In this document: piece after piece, positions 9,829 to 21,300 of the stretch
How the letters are laid out: every line of letters begins with the position of its first letter
How positions within the stretch are numbered: the stretch's first letter is position 1
Virus record (IMG/VR): IMGVR_UViG_3300037189_024986
Coordinates: 18,248 to 82,247 of that record
Origin: a virus
Direction: 5' to 3' (one strand)
DNA: 64,000 nucleotides
Position numbers and translations under genes: made by a program
The notes under the pieces: model-generated
Told to the model about the DNA's origin: nothing
Database searches by the model: none
What the model saw: only the letters and a program-made list of their open reading frames with translations

Positions 9829-11009
9829 GCGGTTAATTTGACGATTGTAAAAAAATCTAAATTATCCCAAAAAGAAGGAGAATCTATAACTTTTTGATAT
9901 TCAAAATTATTTTTGGCAACGATGTTATTTTCTACTGCCGCCAAGCTGTAATAAAGCTGACCATTTGCTGCCACTGTTTTAGCAGAACGGTAATAAAGAG
10001 AGTCTTTTTCTTTCTTTAATTCTTCTATTTTTTCTTTGCTTGGCTTTTCTATTGGATTTATCGTGCCAAAAGAATAATATTTTATTTTTAATTTTTCTAT
10101 TTTGTCTTGTTCGAGGTCTGAAATTAGAATAAGCTTCAATCCTTCATCCCTGAGCTTCTTTAAAAAATCCAACTGATCTGTTTCGGTAATTTTAAAAACT
10201 AAATTTACAATGTTCTGCTTAAATTGTTTTAATAAATTAATATTGACTGGCTTATCCATTATTAAAAAAGATTTTTTATATTGAGCTAATTGGTAACTAA
10301 GGCTTTCGTCGTCACAATTTACATCGGCACGAATTTCAACTATTGCTTCTGTGTTAAAAATGGCGTTTTTATGATTTGGTAGAGATTCTTGTATTGAAAA
10401 ATGAGAATATTTATTTCCAGTAAAGACTGTCTTAAATGGAATTTTAAAATCAATATTTAATTTCTCTAAAATTAAGTTTGCTATTTCTTCTGGATTGATT
10501 AAATTAATGGACTTTGGATTTTCTTGTTCGTTGAAGGATGGCTTTTTATTTTCGGTCCTTAAAAAACTTTCAAAAACAAATTGATTATTTTTTTCTCCAA
10601 AAAATGGTCCATTATTATTAGCGTAAGATACTGTGCTGATACTAACAATGGGCTTATTCTCTGCGCCAGCAATCTGGGATTCAATTCCATTGACGCCAAA
10701 AAATAATAATGATTTTTCCATTAAATAAGCCATCTGATTTATGGATGCTTTTCCGCACAAATTAATAACTCCTCCATAATTAATGGAATCTGCGTTACCA
10801 AGTTGTAAAATCTTTATATTATGTTCTTCTAATTTTGGCGACAGGCAATTAATCACATCTTGCCAATAAGAATAGTCTTTTGCTGGAATTTTATTTTCTG
10901 GGCGAAAAAGAATATATTTTTCTATGGGTAAAGGAAAATAAGCCTTATAAATAAAAGGTTTATCTATTTTTGCGCCACAGGCTAATGCGTAAGATTCTAA
11001 AGTATGCAT
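9825..11009 (-). CDS. GT9-like glycosyltransferase, C-terminal lobe plus unknown domain
   Basis: A 394-residue protein. Residues about 25-130 match the C-terminal lobe of GT9 (heptosyltransferase-like) enzymes: a strand with LFRPENK, a helix, then NLCGKASINQMAYLMEKS followed by FGVNGIESQIAGAENKPIVSI, which is where GT9 enzymes have their sugar-nucleotide site. The N-terminal lobe is absent here but sits at the end of the upstream protein (11012-12949), whose stop is only two bases away, so the two genes together rebuild one GT9 fold. The C-terminal 200 residues are not recognised. The broken fold may work through coupled translation and subunit pairing. Confidence 0.6.
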   Translation of the reverse strand: MHTLESYALACGAKIDKPFIYKAYFPLPIEKYILFRPENKIPAKDYSYWQDVINCLSPKLEEHNIKILQLGNADSINYGGVINLCGKASINQMAYLMEKSLLFFGVNGIESQIAGAENKPIVSISTVSYANNNGPFFGEKNNQFVFESFLRTENKKPSFNEQENPKSINLINPEEIANLILEKLNIDFKIPFKTVFTGNKYSHFSIQESLPNHKNAIFNTEAIVEIRADVNCDDESLSYQLAQYKKSFLIMDKPVNINLLKQFKQNIVNLVFKITETDQLDFLKKLRDEGLKLILISDLEQDKIEKLKIKYYSFGTINPIEKPSKEKIEELKKEKDSLYYRSAKTVAANGQLYYSLAAVENNIVAKNNFEYQKVIDSPSFWDNLDFFTIVKLTA

Positions 11010-11011
11010 AT

Positions 11012-12949
11012 TTAATTATATTTTAAAGAAAAATCAATTTTATCGTTTCCGTTGTGCATGAATGAAGGAAGCTTTTGGGTTGTAACATATGGCAAATAAG
11101 CAACATTAAAATAACCCTTATGAGAGTTATTGCCTTCTAAAAATACAATATTTTCCATCATTGGATTAAACTCTATCCATTTATCTACAAATTGGTTACC
11201 ATCAATAATCTCTTTGTACTCTCTTTTTGTAGAAACATATAGAGACCATTCAGGATACTTTTCTTTGATCGACCTAAAGAGTGAGGAAATAAGAAATATA
11301 TCTTCTGCATTTCCAGGCTGAACAACAATTACTCTGCCCTTGTCATTTGAATTTAAAAGGTCTTCAAATTTGACACCTTGAGCATTTTTTTCTTGACCAT
11401 TTTTAAATGCGACTTGACGAAAATAATCTTCTATTTGTTGGCGATTTAAATCTTTATCTATTCTCGCCATCCAATGTTTAAATCCGTCATCATTTCTGTC
11501 TATTGACTTTTCGTCAAGGATATTGTGGTAAAGATGCAAAATCCATTCTGCATTATCTTTAATATCTGGGACTTTATAATTAGGATTTGGATTGTTTTTG
11601 ATTGGTTCAAAAGCAGAATCATCATTAATCTTTGGAGCGGCGTCAATAAAATCTTCCAAAAACTTACCAATAACTTCTATGGAAAAATTATCAATTACCC
11701 ACTGCCTACCAGTTTTTCCAAGCTGCTTTCTGACTTCTGGTTTCATATTCAATACCTTTGTTAATTGCTTTGATATTGAATTAGGATAAGTACTTGCTTT
11801 AATGAACATTGTATCTGGCTCTCTATACTCTGCCCAATCAAGTGGCAAAGACCCTGCTCCGTCTTCGCAAGAATCTTCTCCACAGCTATAATTGGTAACA
11901 AGAGTAACAAGTTCAGTTAATTTTGCTTCTTGAATTGGTATTTCCTGCCCACCAGAAGTGAAGGGATGACAATAAACATCCATTAAATTATAAATTTCAT
12001 TTAATTGAACTTCATCTACGCCAAATCCAGGGCCAGTAGTTGTTTGGCTTTTTTCAGCCCTACAAAATCTGCAATTTTCATCATTAGTAGAAAATGACTT
12101 TATTTCATACTTACCGCAATTTCTGCAAACATAAGTGGTCAATACATCGGAAAGTCTTAATCCATGCTCTTCCAAAAGTTTTTGGATATTCCATCCCTCT
12201 ACCCAAGAGGTATGAAGCAATAGCTTTGTTTTCAAAGATGGATTCGCTTGTTTAAACATTTTGAATCCTTGAATCAAATTTGGAACGCTTTTTCTGAGCT
12301 GATTTCTAAAAACAAATCCGACTATAAATGTTTCTGGGTCAATATTGTTTGCCTTTCTTAAGGCTAATCTCTGCGTCTCTGACAATCTATAAAAATTATT
12401 CGTATTCAAAGACCCTCTCACAGTTTTTGTGTGGGTGTGGCCCATTTTATGAAGAGCCTTTGTGGCAAAATCCGCCCAACTCCAATAATTCTTTGTCTTT
12501 TTTGCTGCGACCACTGCTTTATCAAGGATTGGAAGAGAATCCAAAGTGGTCCATAGCGCACAAGTAATTTTATTAAACCAAGGCTTTTCTATTGAGAAAT
12601 CAATTCCCCAAATATCTTGAATACCAATATAAACATCTGGCTTTTCTTGCCTTACAGCGTCATCAATGGCAAATGCCCCATATCCCGCCATTCTACTGAT
12701 TCCATCCCAATTTTTGGGGTCATTTTGTTGTCTAATAAGCTCTATCTTATTGGGCTGAATGGTAGCTAAAGTTTTCCAAGGGGTTCTATTTAATTCCTGA
12801 ATGTTGCCTTCTACAGAACCAACTGCAAGATTGATCAATTCATATTTATCTGTATTAAAAAGATACTCTAGAATATTCCTTGCGTTTTTACCAAAACCAG
12901 TATTTGCCAATGGGAAATCAGTATGAATGAGGACTTTCTTTTTTGCCAT
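11012..12949 (-). CDS. GT4-type glycosyltransferase with zinc ribbon, DUF4214-like and GT9 N-lobe regions
   Basis: A 645-residue multidomain protein. The first 430 residues are a GT-B enzyme of the GT4 type: an N-terminal lobe starting KKVLIHTDFPLANTGFG, a helix-linked C-lobe, and HPFTSGGQEIPIQEAKL as the donor-site loop. An unusual insertion at 275-296 has two CxxC pairs spaced as a zinc ribbon. Residues about 472-525 resemble DUF4214 (LYHNILDEKSID, then a W and a helix). From about 540 to the end it reads as a GT9 N-terminal lobe (RVIVVQPGNAEDIFLISSLF). The next gene supplies the matching C-lobe. A role in building a surface or virion glycan is inferred. Confidence 0.7.
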   Translation of the reverse strand: MAKKKVLIHTDFPLANTGFGKNARNILEYLFNTDKYELINLAVGSVEGNIQELNRTPWKTLATIQPNKIELIRQQNDPKNWDGISRMAGYGAFAIDDAVRQEKPDVYIGIQDIWGIDFSIEKPWFNKITCALWTTLDSLPILDKAVVAAKKTKNYWSWADFATKALHKMGHTHTKTVRGSLNTNNFYRLSETQRLALRKANNIDPETFIVGFVFRNQLRKSVPNLIQGFKMFKQANPSLKTKLLLHTSWVEGWNIQKLLEEHGLRLSDVLTTYVCRNCGKYEIKSFSTNDENCRFCRAEKSQTTTGPGFGVDEVQLNEIYNLMDVYCHPFTSGGQEIPIQEAKLTELVTLVTNYSCGEDSCEDGAGSLPLDWAEYREPDTMFIKASTYPNSISKQLTKVLNMKPEVRKQLGKTGRQWVIDNFSIEVIGKFLEDFIDAAPKINDDSAFEPIKNNPNPNYKVPDIKDNAEWILHLYHNILDEKSIDRNDDGFKHWMARIDKDLNRQQIEDYFRQVAFKNGQEKNAQGVKFEDLLNSNDKGRVIVVQPGNAEDIFLISSLFRSIKEKYPEWSLYVSTKREYKEIIDGNQFVDKWIEFNPMMENIVFLEGNNSHKGYFNVAYLPYVTTQKLPSFMHNGNDKIDFSLKYN

Positions 12950-12968
12950 ATTTTAAATTATTATATAC

Positions 12969-13469
12969 TTAGAATGAACTTTTTTCTGGAAGAGTTTCTT
13001 GTTTTTGAAAAGACTTATCCAAAGCGTGAATCAAGAATTCTCGGATCAATCTTCCTTCTGCAAAAGTTAAACCAATATAAAAACTATTTTTTGCGCTAGA
13101 GTCTTCCTTGTCTGTTACTGCAATACTAAAGGAATAACCTCTTTGAGAAGGTTTTTCACCTTCTGCCACTTTGTTCATCCATTGACCAAATTTAATAGCT
13201 TTAAGATTTTTATCGCTATCATGTACAGTTGAGAATTCCCTGCCTCTATCTAATGCATCTAAAATCGCAGCAGCCTCAACTTGACCAAGTTTTACATTAA
13301 CCTGCTTAAATGGGTCGTTTCTACTAGCAGAAAATGTTCCAATTTGGCTTTTTGGGTCCCAAGTTGATTGTTTTATTAATGTTGCAAAAATAGCATTGTC
13401 TTTTGAAGATTGGGAAAAAGAGCAGGCAAATCCAGTATTGTTTTTATTCGGATGATATATGGCCAACAT
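12969..13469 (-). CDS. putative ssDNA-binding protein (Whirly/PC4-like pattern)
   Basis: A 166-residue protein. Beta-rich segments (TGFACSFSQSSKDNAIFATL, then VNVKLGQVEAAAILDAL) lead into a helix and end in a long helix with FAEGRLIREFLIHAL. Strand sets closed by a helix of this kind are seen in Whirly- and PC4-like ssDNA-binding proteins of phages, where the strand before VEAAAIL would be a core strand. The gene is divergent from the 1616-residue structural gene, with only 47 bases between them that include TATATAAT. With the annealing protein it would bracket the two glycosyltransferase genes. The fold call is tentative. Confidence 0.35.
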   Translation of the reverse strand: MLAIYHPNKNNTGFACSFSQSSKDNAIFATLIKQSTWDPKSQIGTFSASRNDPFKQVNVKLGQVEAAAILDALDRGREFSTVHDSDKNLKAIKFGQWMNKVAEGEKPSQRGYSFSIAVTDKEDSSAKNSFYIGLTFAEGRLIREFLIHALDKSFQKQETLPEKSSF

Positions 13470-13516
13470 AGTGTATTTTATTATATAATAGAATGGACAA
13501 AGGTTCTAATAATTAG

Positions 13517-16500
13517 ATGAATATTACGACAAATAATTCAATTAAAAATAATATTTTTGATGGCTCTTATCAAATTACTGTTTTGCCAATTCCTACTGGT
13601 TCGGCGTATTCTTTTTGGTCTGGTAAAATACTCAATCCCGCTGGGATAACTGGGAGTCTTGTATATTTATCTGATGAACAAAGAGACTCTGGTTATCTTT
13701 TTTCTGGATACTCCTATACTGGAGACTCTTTTCCTTTTCCAAAGGGCGTTTTTTTAAGTGGAGCCACTTCAGAAACAACCTCCGTTAGTGGTTATTTATA
13801 TTATTCTTTAAATACTCCATTATTAGGTGTTTGTCATGGAGTAGGAAATACGGGAGAAAATATGTGGTATAATGGTTATAATTTTTATAACGCATTTCAT
13901 CCAGAGGGTACTTTTTCTCCACCTTTTGGTCAAAATATTTCGGTTTATAAATCTAATTCAAATGGTACTGCTGCTCTTGCCGAAAATGGAAGCTGTTCGA
14001 GTTTGACAAGTCAAGAATATAATGATTTTTTTGGCATTGTTTCCAAAGCAGATGTAAACGCGGAGGCTTCTGCGGATGGTATTGCTAATGGTGGGACTTC
14101 ATTTATTAATTCTCCTGCTTATGCCTGTCCCGAAGAGGTTATTACGGTCTATTATTGGCACGAATCCCAATACAATATTATTGGTGGCACAGTTGGGGCA
14201 ATAACGGCAAATACTTTTTTTAACACAAATCCGATTCCTACTTCTTTAGATAATTTTGATAGAAAAACTGATTTAAGATATTCTGTTTCTAGTGAACAGG
14301 GTGGAACTTTGCCAAATGGACAAAAAGAAACTATACAACATGTTTTATATGATGGTGGCGGAAAGCCAATTCCCGCTTATCAAACTGTTGGCGCAAATAT
14401 TTTAAATACTGTTTTGTGTCCATCTATTACCGCTGAAAGCTCTCTTTCCGTTGGAACACAAACAGAAAGTCAATTATTGCTTGCCGCAGATGTATTAAGT
14501 AATCCATCTAAAGGGTTTTTTGATTATTTTAATTGGTGGAATCTTTGGCACTTTCTTTACAAAGAAAATACTGATGGGTTTCCATTTCAAAATGATTATG
14601 GACTTTTTCAAGGCGAGGGGATAGTTATTCCAGCCGGTAGAAGCTCAAATTATGGTAGTCAACTTTTTGAGGCTCAAATTTCTAATGAAAATAATTATTG
14701 GGACAGAAGGCAGTGCCCAATGGGTATAAATTTTCTTCCGCATACATTTGGCGGAGCAATTTATGCTTGTCCATCTTATACTTTTGAAATTCCATATTAC
14801 GCTGCAACTAAAAAATTTGGATTTTATGGAGCTAGATTTCTCGATGGATGCATTAGCTTAAGTTTAAATAATACTCTCAATGGACAGCCAAATTCCTCGG
14901 ATTTACCACCTAATTTTACTTATACTACCCCACAAGAAGAAGAGCCAAGCCCAGATGTTGGTACACTTTCAAGTAATAGTCGCTATGATAATCTTTTAGA
15001 TATTGCCAATAAAGAAGAATTACATTCTGACTTTTACGCCATGAATAAAGGATTATTCCTTTGGTCAAATTCTGGATTAATTAATTCGTCTCCTGATTTT
15101 ATTAATTTAAGTTTAGTGCCAGGATTCTCTCAATTATTTACCAATTTATTGTCTCAATATTCTGCTGTTTTTCCTGGCGGAAAATCTGATATATTAAAAA
15201 ATGATTATTTATATATTAGTGGAGAAGAAAGTCAGTTTTATGATACTGGTATTTATTCTTTGATATTGTCGCAGAATTCTAATTACAAAAATTTTAAAAA
15301 TAATTTATACGATCTTTTATCAGGATCTTTACAGATTAGCTATTGGAATAATATAGAAAAAGATTATTCATACGCTATTCTTTCTCAAAAAAATCAAGTT
15401 GATAATAGTTTCTATAGTCAATTGCAAGCTGGTAAACAATCAAGGTTTTTCACTAGGTATTTAGAAAATTATGTAAAAGGTAATTCCGTTGATTTGTATC
15501 CAACGAATAAGATTTATTTTAGTTATGATTCTGCTAGTAGTTATGTTGAAAGCTCTGGGTGGGCAAAATCCCCGAATTCTTTTGGAACAGCCAGTCATTT
15601 TGATCCAAAAATAACAAGAAGATATTTTCTTGGAGCATATAGTAATGGTCAAGATGTTACTGGAGTGGCTAATTTTTCTCAAAATTTCGCGGGGATTAAT
15701 TTGAATAATTACTCCTTTTATCCTGGATATTTTAATGGAAATATAGGATTAGAATTGCCTCCTCCTTCTTTTTTGCCCGTCATTTCTGGAGTATATGATT
15801 CAACAAATAATCCTAACTTTAATAACGAATCAATTCAAGGAAATAGTTTTCCAGCAGTAACAAACGGTTGGAATTTAGTAGGATATAATGGAATAGGAAG
15901 ATTAAATTTAAACTTCTCTTGTTTTACTCCTATATTTGTTCAAAACCCTCTTCCCATAACCCATTGTAAAATTGGTCAAGCTCCTACATTTAGGGCTTAC
16001 GCAGTAGATTATCATACTATTCCAGAAGATAAGATGAATAATCGCTATCCTGAAATTAGATATTGGATGGATAAGTTAAAAATAAGTAATGGCAATAAAT
16101 CAGTCACAGCAAAAACGACAAACGCTTATCCATTGTCTTATAAATGGTATAGAATTAAAAAAAGTGATTGCACTGGATCAGTTTCTGACCCAACGATTCA
16201 AAATGGTGACTTTAAGAAATTTTTATTAAATCCTGATTTTTCTAAAATAGTGCCCTCTAGTCAATCTGGTGAATGGTGCTGTTTGGAAGGTGATGACCAA
16301 TATTGCACATTAATCCATCCATCTGGATGCATCCCTCCATTGCCTTCTCCAATATCAAGTTTAAAATACAAGTATGCCAATTACCCAATGCAGCAAACTT
16401 TAAAACAAAATAATTATAATATGACTTTTGTTAAGGGGGCGCAAAAAAATGAAGATGAAAACTATTATTACTTCTGTATGGCAAGGGGAAGATTTGGTAT

Positions 16501-18367
16501 AAGAATAAGCGAGCCTTCTCAATTATTTATTGAAGATTGGATAGATTTTGATGTGAGTATGCGTAATGGAGGAAATAATGCATTCACAGCGAATAAAGCA
16601 TTAACAGTCTCTTTCCAAGCTGGAGACGTGACCGTAAATTGTAACGCTTCTTCTGTTCCTTCTTACGCTGGATTCGTTCAAGATACTGATGCAATTCCAG
16701 AAGACGTAGTAGAAGAACAAATTCCTCCGCCAAATCGTGGATATGGAGATGTTTTTTCTTATAAATTTGTTGGACCATGGGGCTATAGAGGGGCAGTGCA
16801 AAGTTATACTCCTGGAACATTAAATGATACAAGAGGACTTAGAGAAACCTGGGGTAGACTTTTACATTATGGTTCTCTTTTCCATTATCACAAACAGCTT
16901 TCTCAAACAGAAGGCGATGCCTTATATGGAAGAAATCACTTGCCAGTTTGTAACGCAGGGCATCAAATGTCCGACAAACAACAAGGCATAAAAGTTGTTG
17001 TAAATGGCATCACTCATTGGGCCAATATGCAAAATCCTATTGCAGACACAAAGGGTAAATATGGAGTACTTTGGAGCAAGTTGGGTAATGCCGCAGAGCT
17101 TTATAATCCTGCCGTTTCTATTACAAATGGCGCTATTGACACTAGTCCATCGCCAGGATTAGGACAATGGCAATACGGAAACAACTTTGGAGCAATTCAT
17201 AATTTTGGCTGGTTTAGTAATTTGATTGAGCCTGGCGGTAACACTAATGTCGAAAACGGTGATTTAACTACTACTCCTGGAACATTATCTACGACGGATT
17301 TTAAAAAGCTTAAAACAAATGTTCTTCCCGCTGGAACTCTTGCGGGGAAAAATTGTGGCTGGCACAAGGGCGGATTAGGAAGGTCTACTTCTTATTGGAT
17401 AGAGGGTTTTAATGCTTTTTATGTTTTCTGCGACCCTTTAAAAAAGAAAAATGTTACAAATTATAGCTATATGAGTCCAGGATTGAGGCAGTCTAATAGC
17501 TCAATTCAATATTTTTGGTTGGGTAAACCAAATAATTCATACCTCGAAAGATATCCAATGTTTGGTCCTTATGCTTACCAATGGAGGGTAAGAAGGCAAA
17601 ATAGAGATAGAAATGGTAATGGTGTTTCAGAAGGCTTTTATTCTTATGGATGGGGATCAAACTATAGTTTAATGTATGATAATCCCGCCATTTATGGCCT
17701 TTTTATTAAATATAAACAAAAAGATCAATCTGCTCTTGCACAGATTAATAGCTATAGAATTTCTGCATTTGGCTCTCCTGATGCAGCTTTAAGTGTTTCG
17801 CACACTAGATTTGGATTTACAAATGGAGATGGTGGAGCGCGACCCTATCCTTCTCCTGGAATTTGGATAGGTAATATTTCCGACCCAACTCCAAATACAA
17901 CCAGAGATTATGTAAACAAAGGATATGCCAATGCTTTAAGCCCACAATTTTCTTTGTATGGATGTTCTGATGCTGATATTAATGCTGGAAACTGTTTTGA
18001 TCCATGTATTAGTATGAGATATCAAAATGGGTTCTTGCCAGGTGGCAAAAAACAAGATCTTTTTACAGCGAATAATTCATATCGTATCATTGCAAATAAT
18101 CCAGTAGTAAATAATGTTACTGGCTCTTCAACAGTCGTTTTATCAGAAAACACTTATTTTCGTGGTCCTTTTGGTGCGCCACATATAAAATACTTGTCAT
18201 CTTTGGGAACAAAAGTAAATGGATTTTCCCCTTGTTTTGATGGCGGTGCAGATCATTGTAATTATATTACCCCCACTATTAACATTGGAGATTCAACTTA
18301 CTATGAATCAAAGGGTCCAGTTATAATAAATACTGCAATAAGTGTATCGCAGGTCGTGAATTTTTAA
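13517..18367 (+). CDS. giant structural protein (tail/fibre-like), 1616 aa
   Basis: A very large protein rich in Asn, Ser, Tyr, Gly and Pro, with no membrane segment and no recognised enzyme motif. It carries many Cys, for example in the C-rich stretch near residues 880-960 (WCCLEGDDQYCTLIHPSGC), which may form disulphides or bind metal in the virion. Repeated NG/SG turns and aromatic strands point to a beta-rich fibre or sheath-like object. It ends in VVNF, similar to the aromatic ends of the other structural genes. It heads the second plus-strand block and is followed 21 bases later by a similar-sized structural gene. Confidence 0.5.
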   Translation: MNITTNNSIKNNIFDGSYQITVLPIPTGSAYSFWSGKILNPAGITGSLVYLSDEQRDSGYLFSGYSYTGDSFPFPKGVFLSGATSETTSVSGYLYYSLNTPLLGVCHGVGNTGENMWYNGYNFYNAFHPEGTFSPPFGQNISVYKSNSNGTAALAENGSCSSLTSQEYNDFFGIVSKADVNAEASADGIANGGTSFINSPAYACPEEVITVYYWHESQYNIIGGTVGAITANTFFNTNPIPTSLDNFDRKTDLRYSVSSEQGGTLPNGQKETIQHVLYDGGGKPIPAYQTVGANILNTVLCPSITAESSLSVGTQTESQLLLAADVLSNPSKGFFDYFNWWNLWHFLYKENTDGFPFQNDYGLFQGEGIVIPAGRSSNYGSQLFEAQISNENNYWDRRQCPMGINFLPHTFGGAIYACPSYTFEIPYYAATKKFGFYGARFLDGCISLSLNNTLNGQPNSSDLPPNFTYTTPQEEEPSPDVGTLSSNSRYDNLLDIANKEELHSDFYAMNKGLFLWSNSGLINSSPDFINLSLVPGFSQLFTNLLSQYSAVFPGGKSDILKNDYLYISGEESQFYDTGIYSLILSQNSNYKNFKNNLYDLLSGSLQISYWNNIEKDYSYAILSQKNQVDNSFYSQLQAGKQSRFFTRYLENYVKGNSVDLYPTNKIYFSYDSASSYVESSGWAKSPNSFGTASHFDPKITRRYFLGAYSNGQDVTGVANFSQNFAGINLNNYSFYPGYFNGNIGLELPPPSFLPVISGVYDSTNNPNFNNESIQGNSFPAVTNGWNLVGYNGIGRLNLNFSCFTPIFVQNPLPITHCKIGQAPTFRAYAVDYHTIPEDKMNNRYPEIRYWMDKLKISNGNKSVTAKTTNAYPLSYKWYRIKKSDCTGSVSDPTIQNGDFKKFLLNPDFSKIVPSSQSGEWCCLEGDDQYCTLIHPSGCIPPLPSPISSLKYKYANYPMQQTLKQNNYNMTFVKGAQKNEDENYYYFCMARGRFGIRISEPSQLFIEDWIDFDVSMRNGGNNAFTANKALTVSFQAGDVTVNCNASSVPSYAGFVQDTDAIPEDVVEEQIPPPNRGYGDVFSYKFVGPWGYRGAVQSYTPGTLNDTRGLRETWGRLLHYGSLFHYHKQLSQTEGDALYGRNHLPVCNAGHQMSDKQQGIKVVVNGITHWANMQNPIADTKGKYGVLWSKLGNAAELYNPAVSITNGAIDTSPSPGLGQWQYGNNFGAIHNFGWFSNLIEPGGNTNVENGDLTTTPGTLSTTDFKKLKTNVLPAGTLAGKNCGWHKGGLGRSTSYWIEGFNAFYVFCDPLKKKNVTNYSYMSPGLRQSNSSIQYFWLGKPNNSYLERYPMFGPYAYQWRVRRQNRDRNGNGVSEGFYSYGWGSNYSLMYDNPAIYGLFIKYKQKDQSALAQINSYRISAFGSPDAALSVSHTRFGFTNGDGGARPYPSPGIWIGNISDPTPNTTRDYVNKGYANALSPQFSLYGCSDADINAGNCFDPCISMRYQNGFLPGGKKQDLFTANNSYRIIANNPVVNNVTGSSTVVLSENTYFRGPFGAPHIKYLSSLGTKVNGFSPCFDGGADHCNYITPTINIGDSTYYESKGPVIINTAISVSQVVNF

Positions 18368-18388
18368 AGATATTAGTATAATAATAAA

Positions 18389-21300
18389 ATGAGTATCAAT
18401 AGTCAATTATTTGGTTTGGCGTCAGCAGTTGCCTATATAAGACAAGGCGGCGGCACCACAGCTAAAAATATTATACAGGGTATGAGCAATGCCTTTGGCG
18501 GCACCAATGATGATGGGACATATGCATATAATTTGTTTCAGGCTGATACTGGCATACTTTATACAAATGGGTTTAATTTATCATATATAAGTTATGCTAA
18601 CCTTGAAAACACTGTGTCTCCTCTCGTTGGTAACATTCCCGTCCTAAATGTTGGTATTTCTGCTTTAACTTATGGGTATGGGAACTATTACTCTATTGGC
18701 GAGTCAAATATAGTAAATTATATAAATAAATTTAATACAGCAATGGGATATCCCAATATTTCTATTACTGAATCAGACTTTGATATCATTTTTTCTAGCT
18801 TATCTTTAGAAGGCATAAATAATGATGTAATAAATTCTCCTGATTCAGCAAACCCGATTGGTAAAAATGTCAATTATAATTGGTATGATTCTTCTGTTTT
18901 GTTTGGCTTAGATAAGTCTACTTCCCACGCCACATTAATTAAAGATATAGAAAATCAATATTATTACCTTACAGGAAAATTAATCTATGATCCTATTCCT
19001 GGAGATTTAGTAAAATGCATTTCTTCTGGAACACTGATAAATACTTCTAGTGGAGTAATTTTTACTAATTATATTTTAAATCAGCCTTGTTATGATGCGG
19101 ATTCTTATATCGGTCCTGTTTCTGGAATTAATTTTTTTAGAACATTTAATGATGGTCCAGGAACATCTGGATATTTTGATGATACCGTTACCCAAGAATA
19201 TGTGAATTTTGATAAAGCTATTTTAGCAAAAGAAGATTATTCTTCAAACAATAGAGCTTTATATTCTTATCAAACTGATGAAAATGGCAATTATTTATTT
19301 TTGAAATCTGGAGTAAATATTGATGTTCCTGGAGTGTTTAATCCGTCAGAAGAATATGGAGCAGGACATACAAATAAAATATCTGCTGGACAGTATTGTT
19401 CTTTTACTGGATATTATGCAGAAGGCGTTCCATTAATGAGAATGCATCAAGGCGATAATCAATTAAAATGGAATGTCCAAAAGAGTTATGTCGGAGATTA
19501 TCCTAATGGCATTTGTGTTATCACTAGCTCTTTGGAAAATTGGACTGGTTGGAAATTGGTTAATTTTGAACTTGATGAAAGTCAATCTGAATATTTTCAA
19601 AATGTCTTGACAAATCCTGACGCCAATTTAAAAAGATTTTTAAAAAGATGTTTAAGTTTAACTAATTCAAAAGATTCTCATGGTAATCCAGTGACTCCTT
19701 ATAGTTTGGTATATGAATATAATACTGGGGTATTGGCTTGCTATGGGCCTTATAATGCTCCGACTGATGAACTTGGTCATCTTATCCCAACTTATGTTGG
19801 TCCTCCTCAATTAAATGGCTCTGCCGACTTGCCTGGACTTGCTTTTTATCAAACTTTTGATAATTCAAATTTCCCAGACTCAGGCGGAGAATATATTACA
19901 ATTAATATTCGTCCAGTAATATCTAGTTCTTCTGCGGGATCAATAAATGGAGATTCTACAAGGACTTTTTCTTCCAGCGTCTCTAATTCTAATCTTTTTT
20001 CTTTGTCTGGGTCGTCCCATGCAGGTTTAAATGCCGCAAAATTAAGTTTTAATAAAAAAATTGATTCTTCGGGTCTTTCTGGTTACGATGATATATTCAA
20101 AAAATGTTTATCTATTGGTGATAATTTTCAAAACTCTATTTCTGGAGCTTTATATCCACAATCGAATGCTGGATTTAATTATTCTGGTGGAATATATTTT
20201 TCTGGAAACGAAATTGTGTATCCTCAAGACTTATTGCATTTGTCCAAACTTATTGGTTCAGAATATTCTGGCGTAATGTTTTTAACTGGGTTTCAAAATA
20301 TAAATGATAATTCTGTGTCATTGATAAACAGATATGATTCACAATTTTATACTGGTAATGTTTCTAATGGAGCAAAGACCGCTGGAGAAAATGTAGGATA
20401 CTATTATTTTCAAGACACAATATTGGGTGCATCAAACGCTGGTTGGGAAAGTTTTTCTCCAATTCCTCCAGATGTTCAAAATGACGCTGATAATCTACCT
20501 TATCTTTCTGGTATATATTCTGGAATTTCTTTAACTAGTAAAGTAGAAAATTATTTACCAAGATATTATTCTGGACCATATAGAAGCTATTCTATAAAAT
20601 TTTTATATCCAAATGCTTCTGGTGCAACAATCACATATGATTCTAAACTAAATGGATTTCCGTATAAAATTACGTATTCCATGACAATTAAAGAAGAATC
20701 TGTTAGAGAAGTATATGGCTTGTCTGGACTCTATAGCAGTCAGCAAAATTTATATCCTATTAGAGCCAATGCTTTTGGTGGAACATCTGCATTAAATGAA
20801 TTAATGCCGACCATGTTTTTAAGTCCATATACATATAATTTTAATGTAAATAAATCTATTTATCCAGATTCAGGGGGCTTTAATCATTCAGCTTCTTATG
20901 GTGGATTTGTTAATGGATTTTATGTTCCTAATTTTAGAAACAATATAAATGACCCATATAATGCGCCGAATTATTGTACTCAATCTTTTTTAAATAGTAA
21001 CGCGTACCAAGATTCTTGTTCTTTTATAAATGGCATTAAAACTACTGGAAAAGTTAATTATAAAGTTATTTATACTGGCGGAGGACTTACAAAGAAAATT
21101 GGTTTTATTGAGCCAGCCCTAGATTCTACTTTGTTTTGGAATTATTCTTCAAATAAAATAACGGGAGAAGCTTTTTATGTTCCTCCAGTTTTTGATTTGT
21201 CTACATATACAATTAATCCTTCTCAAAATTTATTAGACATGACTGTGAATAGATTGTTTGGTAAAAAAACTGATCCAACTTTTTCAAACAATGGTCTTGT

